Shown: in pieces, positions 54,451 to 63,356 of the stretch | How the letters are laid out: each line of letters starts with the position of its first letter | How positions within the stretch are numbered: the first letter of the stretch is position 1 | Source: Rhodospirillaceae bacterium | GTDB taxonomy: Bacteria; Pseudomonadota; Alphaproteobacteria; Rhodospirillales; Rhodospirillaceae | Assembly: GCA_947476695.1 (NCBI GenBank) | Contig: CANJRD010000012.1 | Span: 44,413-108,412 of the forward strand | Length of the DNA: 64,000 bases | Direction of reading: 5' to 3' | The notes under the pieces: model-generated | Database searches by the model: none | What the model was told of the DNA's origin: nothing | The model's input: only the letters and a program-made list of their open reading frames with translations | Translations under genes and position numbers: made by a program

Positions 54451-55413
54451 ATGCGGTCGGTCTCTGGGGTTGTCATCGAACTGTCTGCGGTCATCGTCGC
54501 CTTGAGCGACGACGCGCCGACAATTCTGCTTGTCCCCTCGGAAGATGTGGGCGCGCAGGGGCTTCCGTTTGGTCCTTTCGATCCGGTCGGCGATCGTACG
54601 CTGGAGGAGGGACTGCGCCGCGGGGTTGTGCAGCAAGCCGGCCTGACGCTGGGATATGCCGAGCAGCTTTATACGTTCGGCGATCGTTTTCGCGATCCGC
54701 AAGAGCGCAGCGGCGGCCCCCGGCCGGTGTCCGTGGGCTATCTCGCGCTCGCGCGGCAGGGCGACGATGCGCCGAGTCCCCGGGAATCGTGGACCGATTG
54801 GTATCGTTTCCTCCCCTGGGAAGACTGGCGCGGCGGCACGCCGGGGCTGATCGACAGTGTCATTGTCCCCCGGCTGGAAGCCTGGTGCGCCGCAGCCACC
54901 TCGAAAGCCGAGCAGCAGCGCCGGCGGGACCGCACGCACCTGACGTTCGCCCTGGGGGATGCGACCTGGGACAACGAACGTGTCCTTGAGCGCTACGAGC
55001 TCCTTTATGAAGCGCAACTCGTTGCCGAAAGCGCCCGCGATCAGGGCAAACCACTGCTTGGGGTCGCCACCGGCACGCCGCTGGCGAAAGATCATCGCCG
55101 CATTCTGGCGACCGCCATGGGCCGTCTGCGCGCCAAGATCAAATACCGTCCGGTGATCTTCGAGTTGATGCCGCCGGCCTTCACGCTGTTGCAGCTTCAG
55201 CGCGCGGCCGAAGCCCTGGCCGGCGGGCGGCTTCATAAGCAGAACTTCCGACGTCTCGTGGCACACGAAGGTTTGGTCGAACCGACGGGACAGATCTCAG
55301 TGCAAACCGGCGGTCGGCCGGCTGAGCTGTTCCGATTCCGCCGCGGGGTCGTCTTGGAGCGTCCTGCTCCCGGCGTGCGCCTGCCTGTGAAACGGGGCGG
55401 AAAGTCCAGCTAA
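54451..55413 (+). CDS. NrtR-like NUDIX/winged-helix regulator
   Basis: A 320-residue protein with two parts. Residues 1-140 have a NUDIX-like fold with LEEGLRRGVVQQAGL in the NUDIX-helix position (catalytic Glu pair altered), consistent with a ligand sensor for ADP-ribose-like molecules. The C-terminus (about 225-310) is a winged helix: FELMPPAFTLLQLQRAAEAL, GGRLHKQNFRRLVAHEGLVE and TGGRPAELFRFR, the pattern of NrtR repressors. NrtR controls NAD synthesis genes, and nadA-nadC follow 216 bases later on the same strand. The middle segment (about 145-215) is longer than usual. Confidence 0.8.
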   Translation: MRSVSGVVIELSAVIVALSDDAPTILLVPSEDVGAQGLPFGPFDPVGDRTLEEGLRRGVVQQAGLTLGYAEQLYTFGDRFRDPQERSGGPRPVSVGYLALARQGDDAPSPRESWTDWYRFLPWEDWRGGTPGLIDSVIVPRLEAWCAAATSKAEQQRRRDRTHLTFALGDATWDNERVLERYELLYEAQLVAESARDQGKPLLGVATGTPLAKDHRRILATAMGRLRAKIKYRPVIFELMPPAFTLLQLQRAAEALAGGRLHKQNFRRLVAHEGLVEPTGQISVQTGGRPAELFRFRRGVVLERPAPGVRLPVKRGGKSS

Positions 55414-55585
55414 GTAGCTGAATTTAAATAAATAATATTGAACGCACGGGCCGTGGACCTCACGTCGATTAGCCTGTGTTGTGCTTGACTTGAGCACTCT
55501 CGACCCATAGTTTCGCCGCTCCACGTTTACGAACGTGCTTTTTTTGGGGGCTTAATATACTCAAAATTAGCATAAGTTCATCGTA

Positions 55586-55601
55586 GCTTCATTGTTGAAG
55601 C
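55586..55601. promoter_or_regulatory. palindrome upstream of nadA (candidate operator)
   Basis: GCTTCA (55586-55591) and TGAAGC (55596-55601) are perfect 6-base arms with a 4-base spacer, ending 28 bases before the nadA ATG. With an NrtR-like gene directly upstream, this is a reasonable operator candidate. It does not clearly match a published NrtR motif that I can verify here. Confidence 0.4.
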
Positions 55602-55629
55602 AGCTCTGCGATCAGGAAGGGTCGTTGCC

Positions 55630-56658
55630 ATGAACGTCGTCAGCCCCGCGACAGCGGATCTCCGCTACACGTCGGAAGTCGAGCGCAGCACGGCCCACCT
55701 TTACGACAAGGTGAAGAAGGTCATCCCGGAAGTGGAGTGGCCGGTCTTCGCGCCGCTGATCCATCGGATCAACCAGCTCAAAAAGCAGAAGAACGCCGTC
55801 ATCCTCGGCCACAATTATATGACGCCGGAGATTTTCCACTGCGTCGCCGACATCACCGGTGATTCGCTGGCGCTTGCCCGCGCGGCCGCGAAGACCGACG
55901 CCGACATCATCGTCATGGCCGGCGTGCACTTCATGGCCGAAACGTCGAAGATCATGAACCCGAGCAAGAAGGTCCTGGTCCCGGACATGGGCGCGGGCTG
56001 CACGCTCGCCGAAGCGATCACCGCGGAAGACGTGCGCAAGCTGAAGGCCCAGTACCCGGGCGTTCCGGTCGTCACGTATGTGAACACCTCCGCCGACGTG
56101 AAGGCGGAATCGGACATCTGCTGCACGTCCGCCAATGCCGCGCAGATCGTCGAAGGCCTCGGCACGCCGCGCGTCATCATGCTGCCGGACGAGTACCTCG
56201 CGTTGAACACCGCGAAGCTGGTGAAGTGCGAAGTCATCACCTGGAAGGGCCGTTGCGTGGTCCACGAACAGTTCAGCCCCGCCGATATCCGCGGTCTGCG
56301 TGAAACCAATCCGGGCGTCGTCGTCCTGGCGCACCCCGAGTGCTCGCCCGAAGTGGTGGCCGAATGCGATTACACCGGCTCGACCGCCGGCATGATCGAC
56401 TATGTCGCCAAGAACAAGCCGCCGAAGGTCGTGCTCGTGACGGAATGCTCGATGAGCGACAACGTTGCCGCCGATTTCCCGGAACTCGACTTCGTGAAGC
56501 CCTGCAACATGTGTCCGTTCATGAAGAAGATCGAGCTGTCGAACATCCTGCACGCGCTCGAGACGGAAACGCATGAAGTGCACATCGATCCGGTGATCTC
56601 CGCGAAGGCCCGGGTGTCGGTCGAGCGTATGATCAATGGCTGGAAATACGGCACCTGA
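55630..56658 (+). CDS. nadA: quinolinate synthase NadA
   Basis: A 342-residue 4Fe-4S enzyme that condenses iminoaspartate and dihydroxyacetone phosphate to quinolinate. The three cluster cysteines are visible in [21 protein letters not shown] and [15 protein letters not shown]. Other motifs: [68 protein letters not shown] and [10 protein letters not shown]. An AGGAAGG site precedes ATG 55630. The aspartate oxidase gene nadB is not beside it. Confidence 0.96.
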   Translation: MNVVSPATADLRYTSEVERSTAHLYDKVKKVIPEVEWPVFAPLIHRINQLKKQKNAVILGHNYMTPEIFHCVADITGDSLALARAAAKTDADIIVMAGVHFMAETSKIMNPSKKVLVPDMGAGCTLAEAITAEDVRKLKAQYPGVPVVTYVNTSADVKAESDICCTSANAAQIVEGLGTPRVIMLPDEYLALNTAKLVKCEVITWKGRCVVHEQFSPADIRGLRETNPGVVVLAHPECSPEVVAECDYTGSTAGMIDYVAKNKPPKVVLVTECSMSDNVAADFPELDFVKPCNMCPFMKKIELSNILHALETETHEVHIDPVISAKARVSVERMINGWKYGT

Positions 56659-56662
56659 TCTC

Positions 56663-57511
56663 ATGACAATCGCTCTGCCGCCGCAGGGCGGCATCGATGA
56701 CGCCATTCGCCGCGCGCTCGCCGAGGATCTCGGCGACGCCGGAGATCTGACGTCGGTCGCGATCATCCCCGCCGCGAATCAGGCGCGCGCGGTCATCGCC
56801 GCCCGCAAAGCCGGCGTGATCGCCGGCGCGCCGATTGCGGCGCAGGTGTTCCGCGAGATCGATCCCAATGTGCAAGTTACGATTCGCGTCGCCGATGGCG
56901 GCCGGGTCGCGCCGGGTGCCGTGGTGCTCGAACTCGCCGGTTCGGCGCGTAGCATCACCACGGCCGAGCGCGTCGCATTGAATTTCCTCGGTCATCTTTC
57001 CGGCGTAGCGACCGCGACCGCCGAGATCGCCGATGCGATCAAGCACACGAAGGGGCGGGTCTGCTGCACGCGCAAGACGACTCCCGGGCTTCGCGCGCTG
57101 GAGAAGTACGCCGTTCGCTGCGGCGGCGGGCTGAATCACCGCTTCGGCCTATATGATGCGATCCTGATCAAGGACAACCACATCGCCGCCGCCGGCGGCG
57201 TGGCGCAGGCGATCCGCGCCGCCCGCAAGAATGCCGGCCACATGGTGAAAATCGAGGTCGAGGTCGACACGCTGGACCAGCTGGATGTCGCCTTGGGGGA
57301 GAAGGCCGACGTGGTGTTGCTCGACAACATGGGACCCGATGTCCTGCGCGAGGCCGTACGCCGGGTTGATGGACGCGCCATCACTGAAGCTTCCGGTTCC
57401 ATCACCAAGGCGACCGCGCCTGCCCTGGCCGAGGCCGGCGTCGACCTGCTTTCCGCTGGCTGGATCACCCATTCGGCGGCCTGTCTCGATCTCGGGCTCG
57501 ACTTCCTCTAA
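56663..57511 (+). CDS. nadC: nicotinate-nucleotide pyrophosphorylase NadC
   Basis: A 282-residue enzyme that converts quinolinate and PRPP to nicotinate mononucleotide. Motifs: [16 protein letters not shown] (about 20), [20 protein letters not shown] (about 98), [20 protein letters not shown] (about 130), [20 protein letters not shown] (about 150), [15 protein letters not shown] and [13 protein letters not shown] 56663 follows the nadA stop by 4 bases and is preferred over an overlapping upstream in-frame start. Confidence 0.95.
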   Translation: MTIALPPQGGIDDAIRRALAEDLGDAGDLTSVAIIPAANQARAVIAARKAGVIAGAPIAAQVFREIDPNVQVTIRVADGGRVAPGAVVLELAGSARSITTAERVALNFLGHLSGVATATAEIADAIKHTKGRVCCTRKTTPGLRALEKYAVRCGGGLNHRFGLYDAILIKDNHIAAAGGVAQAIRAARKNAGHMVKIEVEVDTLDQLDVALGEKADVVLLDNMGPDVLREAVRRVDGRAITEASGSITKATAPALAEAGVDLLSAGWITHSAACLDLGLDFL

Positions 57512-57592
57512 CGTTCAAAGGCTCGATTAACCGCCGATCAACGCGCTGGTGTGATAGAGCAGGCCGGTGAGCCTCCAGACGCGAACGCAACA

Positions 57593-59113
57593 ATGACGAC
57601 GCCGGCTGAACAAACGCTGTCGCAAGAGCGGAAGACCGAAGAGTTCGTCCGCTATTTTACATCCGCGCTGAAACTCCACGAATCCGGCGATCTCGATAAG
57701 GCGATTGCGGGATATCGCACCGCGCTGGCGTTCAAGCCGGACGATGCCACGGCGCATACGAATATCGGGGTCGCGCTGTTCGCGCAGGGCAAGCTCGCCG
57801 ACGCGACGACGATGCAACAAGCGGCGGTCAAGCTCGACCCTACCTCATCGATTTCGTTCAATAATCTCGGCGTTGTGCTGAATGCGCAGCATCGCTACCT
57901 CGAGGCGGTCGAGGCTTATGCGCGCGCTTGTGCGCTCGATCCCAGCAATAGCTCCGCTTTCAGCAATCACGGCGACGCGTTGAACAACGCCGGGCGCTAC
58001 GACGAAGCCGCAGTGCAGATCCAGAAGGCGCTATGGCTCAAGCCCGACTATGCCGAAGCGCATAGCAATCTCGGCATGTCGTACTGGGGCATGGGCCGGC
58101 TCGACGCGGCGATCGCGGCGCTGCGGGTTGCGCTCGCGCTCAATCCCAAGCTCGCCATGGCACGCAAGAATCTGGGGATCGTCCTGCTGCTGTGCGGACG
58201 CTACGCCGAGGGTTGGCAGGAATACGATTGGCGCTGGCAGGCCGACCATATTCCGTTCCGGTTCTCCTACCCGCTGTGGCTCGGCCAAAAAATCGAGGGC
58301 GAACTGCTTCTGTGGGCGGAGCAGGGGCCCGGCGACGAAATCCTGCAGTCCAGCATGATCGAAGATCTATTGCTGAACGGCCTGAAGATCGTCTGGGAAT
58401 GCGACAAGCGGTTGGTGCCGCTGATCCAAAGGTCTTATCCCACCGTGCGGGTGGTGCCGCGTCAAACGCCGCCGCGCGATATGGGGCCGAATATAAAAGC
58501 GCATCTGCCCGCCGGCAGCCTCGGTCACGTCGTGCGTCCCGACGCCAGCCGTTTTCCGATGAATCGCCAGGGGCATTTGAAAGCCGACCCGGAACGCACG
58601 GCGGCCTTGCGCGCGATCATCGCCCCGGCGGCCGGCAAGATTGTGGTCGGCATCTCCTGGTTCAGCCGCAACCTGGTGTTCGGCGAAAAGAAAAGCACGA
58701 AGCTCAGCGAGTGGGCCGACATCCTGCGGACGCCCGGGTGCAAGTTCGTCAATCTGCAGTACGGCGACACCGGCGTGGAACGGGGAGCCTTCACGCAGGA
58801 AACAGGTTTGCCGCTGACTCACATCGACGGACTCGACCTGCGGGACGATCTCGATGGGCTCGCGGCCCTGGTCGCGGCCTGCGATCAGGTGATCACGGTG
58901 TCCAACACCACGGCGCACATCGCGGGCGCCTTAGGTGTGCCGGCGTGGATTCTCGTCGCGTCCGGCGGCGGCAAACTTTGGTACTGGGGAACGGAAACCG
59001 TAGAGACTCCAGCGTGGTATCCGTCCGCGCGCATCATCCGTCAGGGCAAAGATCAACCCTGGGCAGCGTCGCTGAAGGTCGCCGCAGAGCGTCTGGTATC
59101 GCTCGCGCTCTGA
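57593..59113 (+). CDS. TPR protein with glycosyltransferase-like C-terminus
   Basis: A 506-residue protein from ATG 57593 (an in-frame GTG at 57551 would add 14 residues). Residues about 15-215 are TPR repeats (ESGDLDKAIAGYRTALAFKP; AQGKLADATTMQQAAVKLDP; HRYLEAVEAYARACALDPSN; NAGRYDEAAVQIQKALWLKP; GMGRLDAAIAALRVALALNP). The C-terminal about 280 residues look like a GT-B half, with WAEQGPGDEILQSSMIEDLL, VGISWFSRN and ITVSNTTAHIAGALGVPAWI. Such TPR/OGT-like proteins often glycosylate exported or surface proteins. It lies just before the type I secretion genes. Confidence 0.82.
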   Translation: MTTPAEQTLSQERKTEEFVRYFTSALKLHESGDLDKAIAGYRTALAFKPDDATAHTNIGVALFAQGKLADATTMQQAAVKLDPTSSISFNNLGVVLNAQHRYLEAVEAYARACALDPSNSSAFSNHGDALNNAGRYDEAAVQIQKALWLKPDYAEAHSNLGMSYWGMGRLDAAIAALRVALALNPKLAMARKNLGIVLLLCGRYAEGWQEYDWRWQADHIPFRFSYPLWLGQKIEGELLLWAEQGPGDEILQSSMIEDLLLNGLKIVWECDKRLVPLIQRSYPTVRVVPRQTPPRDMGPNIKAHLPAGSLGHVVRPDASRFPMNRQGHLKADPERTAALRAIIAPAAGKIVVGISWFSRNLVFGEKKSTKLSEWADILRTPGCKFVNLQYGDTGVERGAFTQETGLPLTHIDGLDLRDDLDGLAALVAACDQVITVSNTTAHIAGALGVPAWILVASGGGKLWYWGTETVETPAWYPSARIIRQGKDQPWAASLKVAAERLVSLAL

Positions 59114-59284
59114 CGATCCTCGCCTGCGGCTTTCGTTTGATTTCAGCGCCTTGTGAATGTTTTGCGATTGCGCGGATCGATAAGCTGTTAGCGCGCGCCT
59201 GCCGCAGTAGAATTTTGCGAGATAGACCTACGCGACCCCGCAATTTTTGCAGGTCGTTAACGTCTCTCAACCATATACAGCACC

Positions 59285-61447
59285 ATGAACCACGTCCCTG
59301 AAGTGCAGATGTCGGCGCATCTCGCGTCGTTGCGCGCCCTCTTCCTGGTCGCATTGCATCATGGCGTCCAGTTTCCACCTGAAGCCTTCGCCGTCTCCGA
59401 CGAGAGCGACACCGTCGGCTCGCTGCTCAAGGTCATGCGCGAGGTCGGGCTGACCGGAAAGGTGCTGCGCGGCCGCAGCTGGGAACAGGTGGTGAATTTC
59501 GGCACGGCCTATCCGGCGCTTGCCGAATACCACGACGGCACTTGCGTCATCATGGTCGGCGCCATGCCGCAGGCCGGTGGCGACACCGTGCTTGCCGTGC
59601 TCGATCCGCGCGACGAAAAGGCCGGCGCGCAGCTGATGGCGCGCGAAAAGTTCGAGCAGCTGTGGACCGGCCGCGTCATACTCTGCAAGAAGCGCTTCAA
59701 GCTGCTCGACCAGGGGGTGCCGTTCGGCTTCCGCTGGTTCCTGCCCGATATCGTCCAGCAGGGCCGCTATTTCCGCGACATCGCCGTCGCCGCCATCATG
59801 GGCTCGCTGATCAGCTTCGGCATGCCGCTGCTGTTCCAGATCATGATCGACAAGGTCATCCCGCACCGCAGTCAGCAGACGCTGATCGCTGTCGGTGTGG
59901 TGTTCCTTTGCATCTTCGTCTTCGACGCGATTTTCGGTTACGTCCGTCAGTACCTGACGGTTTATGCGACGAATAAGATCGACGCCAGGCTGGCCTCGCG
60001 CACGTTCGCGCATATGTTGCGCCTGCCGATGACGTTCTTCGAAAGCCACACATCCGGTGTGCTGCTGCGTCACATGGGACAGACGGAAACCATCCGGAAC
60101 TTCCTCACAGGGCGCGTCTTCCAGACCTTCCTCGACACGCTGACGGTGCCAATCCTCCTGGTCGGCCTGTTCATGTATTCGGCGCGACTGACGTTCGTCG
60201 TGCTCGCCTTCGCCTTGGTGCTCGGTGGCATCATCGCGATCATGGTGCCCGCGTTCCGCGGCTATCTTGAACAGCTCTACGCCGCCGAAGGCGCCAAGCA
60301 GACCGATCTCGTCGAGACCATCCACGGGATGCGCACGGTGAAGTCGCTGGCGCTGGAAAATTTGCGCGGAAAATCCTGGGACCAGAAGGTCGCCACCGCG
60401 ATCCGCAAGCGCGCGGACGTCGGGTACTTCCTGGCGATCGCCGTTACGATCGTCAATTCGCTGCAAAGCCTGATGTCGATGACGCTGCTGTTTATCGGCG
60501 CGTTCCTGATGTTCGACGGCACTCTCAGCATGGGCACGCTCATCGCGTTCAACATGCTCTCCGGCCGTGTCACCGGCCCGCTGGTGCAACTGGCCGGCTT
60601 GATCAACGAATATCAACAGACTGAATTGTCGCTGCGCATGCTGGGCCAGGTGATGAACGCCAAGCCCGAGCGCGATCCGAACCAGCGCGGCGTCCGCCCG
60701 ATGCTCACCGGCCAGTTGGAATTCGATAACATCAACTTCCAATACGAGGGCGCCTCCATGAAGGCGCTGAAGGACATCAGCTTCACTGTCGAGGAGGGCC
60801 AGACCATCGGCATCGTCGGTCGCTCCGGCTCGGGCAAGACCACGATTACCCGTTTGATCCAGGGCATCCACACGGCGCAGTCCGGCCTGATCAAGCTGAA
60901 CGGTACGGACCTTCGCCACATCGATCTCTCGCACCTGCGGCGCAGCATCGGTGTGGTGTTGCAGGACAACATTCTGTTCCGCGGCACGATCCGCGACAAC
61001 ATCGCGGCGGCGAAACCGGATGCGTCTTTGCACGAAGTGATGGAAGCCGCCCGCCTCGCCGGCGCCGACGAATTCATCGACCGTCTGCCGATGTCCTACG
61101 AGACCTTCGTGGAAGAAGGTGCCAGCAACTTCTCCGGCGGCCAGCGCCAGCGGCTTGCCATCGCGCGCGCCCTTGTGTTGCGCCCGCGTCTTCTGTTGTT
61201 CGATGAAGCGACCAGCGCGCTCGATCCCGAGAGCGAGGCGATCGTGCAAACGAACCTGGCCGAAATCGGCCGTGGCCGGACGATGATCATCGTCTCGCAC
61301 CGCCTGTCGTCGCTGGTGAAGTCGGACTCGATCCTGGTGCTGGAGCGCGGCGAGATCGTCGACTTCGCGCCCCACGCCACGCTGCTTGAGCGCTGCGAAA
61401 TCTACCGTCATCTGTGGCAGCAGCAGACGGGACATTTGCAATGCTAA
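59285..61447 (+). CDS. type I secretion ABC transporter (HlyB-type)
   Basis: A 720-residue exporter. The N-terminal about 130 residues resemble a C39 peptidase domain, but the catalytic Cys position reads ALHHGVQFPPE, so it is a non-cleaving domain of the HlyB kind. The membrane part (about 160-430) has GSLISFGMPLLFQIMIDKVI and VAVTIVNSLQSLMSMTLLFI-like helices. The NBD has Walker A GIVGRSGSGKTTITR (about 515), signature SNFSGGQRQRLAIARAL (about 617) and Walker B LLLFDEATSALDPES (about 637). It exports an unfolded substrate; the HlyD gene overlaps its 3' end. Confidence 0.94.
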   Translation: MNHVPEVQMSAHLASLRALFLVALHHGVQFPPEAFAVSDESDTVGSLLKVMREVGLTGKVLRGRSWEQVVNFGTAYPALAEYHDGTCVIMVGAMPQAGGDTVLAVLDPRDEKAGAQLMAREKFEQLWTGRVILCKKRFKLLDQGVPFGFRWFLPDIVQQGRYFRDIAVAAIMGSLISFGMPLLFQIMIDKVIPHRSQQTLIAVGVVFLCIFVFDAIFGYVRQYLTVYATNKIDARLASRTFAHMLRLPMTFFESHTSGVLLRHMGQTETIRNFLTGRVFQTFLDTLTVPILLVGLFMYSARLTFVVLAFALVLGGIIAIMVPAFRGYLEQLYAAEGAKQTDLVETIHGMRTVKSLALENLRGKSWDQKVATAIRKRADVGYFLAIAVTIVNSLQSLMSMTLLFIGAFLMFDGTLSMGTLIAFNMLSGRVTGPLVQLAGLINEYQQTELSLRMLGQVMNAKPERDPNQRGVRPMLTGQLEFDNINFQYEGASMKALKDISFTVEEGQTIGIVGRSGSGKTTITRLIQGIHTAQSGLIKLNGTDLRHIDLSHLRRSIGVVLQDNILFRGTIRDNIAAAKPDASLHEVMEAARLAGADEFIDRLPMSYETFVEEGASNFSGGQRQRLAIARALVLRPRLLLFDEATSALDPESEAIVQTNLAEIGRGRTMIIVSHRLSSLVKSDSILVLERGEIVDFAPHATLLERCEIYRHLWQQQTGHLQC

Positions 61448-62889
61448 AGCTGCTGCCCTCACGTGTTCAGGACGCCGCACGCGACATTTCCAAGCGTATG
61501 CACGACACCGGCCTGAAGTTGTCGGGCGGTGTTTCACGCCCCAGCGTCACGCCGGATGCGGTGCCGTTCCTTGAGCCAATCGACGAGATCGTCGAGGAAC
61601 CGCCGCCGCATGTGCTGCGCCGTCTGCACTACATCATCGCGGGCATGTTCCTGACGTTGCTGATCGTCACGGCTATCGTCAAAGTCGATGTCGTCGTCAC
61701 CACCACCGGCCGTCTTTCCACTGAGACGCCGCCGGTCGTCATGCAGGCGATCGAACGCGCCATCATCCGTGACATGCCGGTGAAAGCCGGCGAGGTCGTC
61801 AAGAAGGGTCAGGTTCTGGCCACCCTCGATCCGACCTTTGCGCAAGCCGATTTCAGCTCGCTGACGGCCCAACGCCGAGCGATGCAGGCGCAGTTGGACC
61901 GCCTCGAAGCCGAAGCCCAAGAAAAGCCGTTCGAGATGACGGATAGCTCGAACGCCGACGAGCAGCTTCAGAAGACCCTCTACGATCAGCGCCAGGCGCA
62001 ATACACCTCGCGCCTGCGTATTTTCGATGAGGAACTGTTGCGCCGCCGGGCCAACCTGCGCACGACCGAAGATCATCGTTCCTCACAGGCCAAGCAGCTC
62101 GATATCGCCAAGGACGTCGAGGGCATGCGCTCGCAGATGCTGGCCAAGCAGGTCGGCTCGCGTCTGAACTATCTCGAGGCCCAGGCTTCGCGGATGCGAA
62201 TCGAGCAAGACCTGACCGATACGGTCAACCGCGGCAGCGAACAGAATCACGATCTGTCATCGAAGGAAGCCGAGCGCCAGGCCTTCATTGACGAGTGGCG
62301 CCATCAGATCATCGACTCTCTGGTCAACACGCGGACAGAGCTGACCAAAATCAGCGAGAACGTGAACAAGGCCTCCCTCGTGAAGGATCTTGTGGTGCTG
62401 ACCGCGCCGGAGGACGGCGTCATTCTTGAGGTTATTCGCCGCGGCGTCGGGTCCATCGTCCGCGAGGGCGAGCCGATCGTCACCATGGTCGAGTCCGCCG
62501 CCAAGCTCGAAGCCGACATCACCATCGCATCCGGCGACGTCGGCTATGTCCAGGCGGGCGACGATGTGTTGGTGAAGATCGATGCTTTCCCCTACGCACG
62601 TCATGGTTACTTGAAGGGGAAGCTGCTGAACGTTAGCGAGGAATCGTTCACGAGTAACGGTTCGGGTACCGCTGGCGAAGTCCCTAGTTCCGGCGGGGCC
62701 GGAACCGGCGCGTTCCACCGCGGCCGGGTCGTGATCCCCGAGCCTAAGCTCGAGGCGATGCCCGAAGGTGCTCGTCTGATTCCCGGCATGACGCTCCGGG
62801 GCGAGATAAAGGTCGGACGTCGCAGCGTGCTCTCCTACTTCCTGAGTCCGATTACCCGAGTCGTTAACGAAAGTATTCGCGAGCCTTGA
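61441..62889 (+). CDS. type I secretion adaptor (HlyD-type)
   Basis: A 482-residue membrane fusion protein. ATG 61441 overlaps the ABC gene stop, so the two are coupled. One membrane helix is HYIIAGMFLTLLIVTAIVKV (about 60-80). A lipoyl start RDMPVKAGEVVKKGQVLATL, a coiled-coil hairpin (ALTAQRRAMQAQLDRLEAEA-like; DEELLRRRANLRTTEDHRSS), the second lipoyl half LTAPEDGVILEVIRRGVG and a beta-barrel end with LIPGMTLRGEIKVGRRSVLS follow. No TolC gene is in the window. Confidence 0.93.
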   Translation: MLKLLPSRVQDAARDISKRMHDTGLKLSGGVSRPSVTPDAVPFLEPIDEIVEEPPPHVLRRLHYIIAGMFLTLLIVTAIVKVDVVVTTTGRLSTETPPVVMQAIERAIIRDMPVKAGEVVKKGQVLATLDPTFAQADFSSLTAQRRAMQAQLDRLEAEAQEKPFEMTDSSNADEQLQKTLYDQRQAQYTSRLRIFDEELLRRRANLRTTEDHRSSQAKQLDIAKDVEGMRSQMLAKQVGSRLNYLEAQASRMRIEQDLTDTVNRGSEQNHDLSSKEAERQAFIDEWRHQIIDSLVNTRTELTKISENVNKASLVKDLVVLTAPEDGVILEVIRRGVGSIVREGEPIVTMVESAAKLEADITIASGDVGYVQAGDDVLVKIDAFPYARHGYLKGKLLNVSEESFTSNGSGTAGEVPSSGGAGTGAFHRGRVVIPEPKLEAMPEGARLIPGMTLRGEIKVGRRSVLSYFLSPITRVVNESIREP

Positions 62890-63356
62890 GGAGAAGAGCG
62901 CCGAGACCACCAGATATGGTGCCTGGGATCAAAATTAAACAGTCATAAAACTATAGCGTGTATCGCGGGAAACTAACTGCGTGGTCTTTGGTCAATGCTG
63001 CACAGCAAAAGTGGAAAACCTAAGCTTTAGTATACTGATAACGCTTGCAAAATTTGGGCTAAGAAGAGGGCGCTCGGAAAAGGCGAGAAGGGATGAGGGA
63101 ACACCTCTAATTTCGCTTGTCGCCGTAGGGCTGTTAAGCTAAACCATAACGTGTGCGGGCCGAACGCCCACCATGCGTCTCTAGAATGGGGATATCAGAT
63201 GGCTATCTGTGCGTGTGCGGGTCCGAATCGGGGCCGAGCGACAGGACGGTCCAAGACCGCAGCCATCACTAATCTCAATTCTTTTCGGCTGGCGAGCGAG
63301 TTGGGGGTCCAACTCCTTAGCGACAACAATATTGCTCTCCTGGGGAGTGCGACGCG
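62890..63356. other. 467-base AT-richer intergenic region
   Basis: The gap between hlyD and the repeat gene is markedly richer in A and T than its surroundings, with TATACT at 63031-63036 as a weak -10-like element. A GTG-initiated 72-codon frame at 63151-63369 overlaps the repeat-gene start and looks non-coding. A long leader and an own promoter for the downstream gene are plausible. I see no tRNA or known riboswitch. Confidence 0.5.

Noticed and set aside
59267..61537. Long open frame (756 codons) on the minus strand
   Set aside because: Exactly antisense to the HlyB-type transporter and Arg/His/Asp-rich, a shadow of GC-rich coding sequence.
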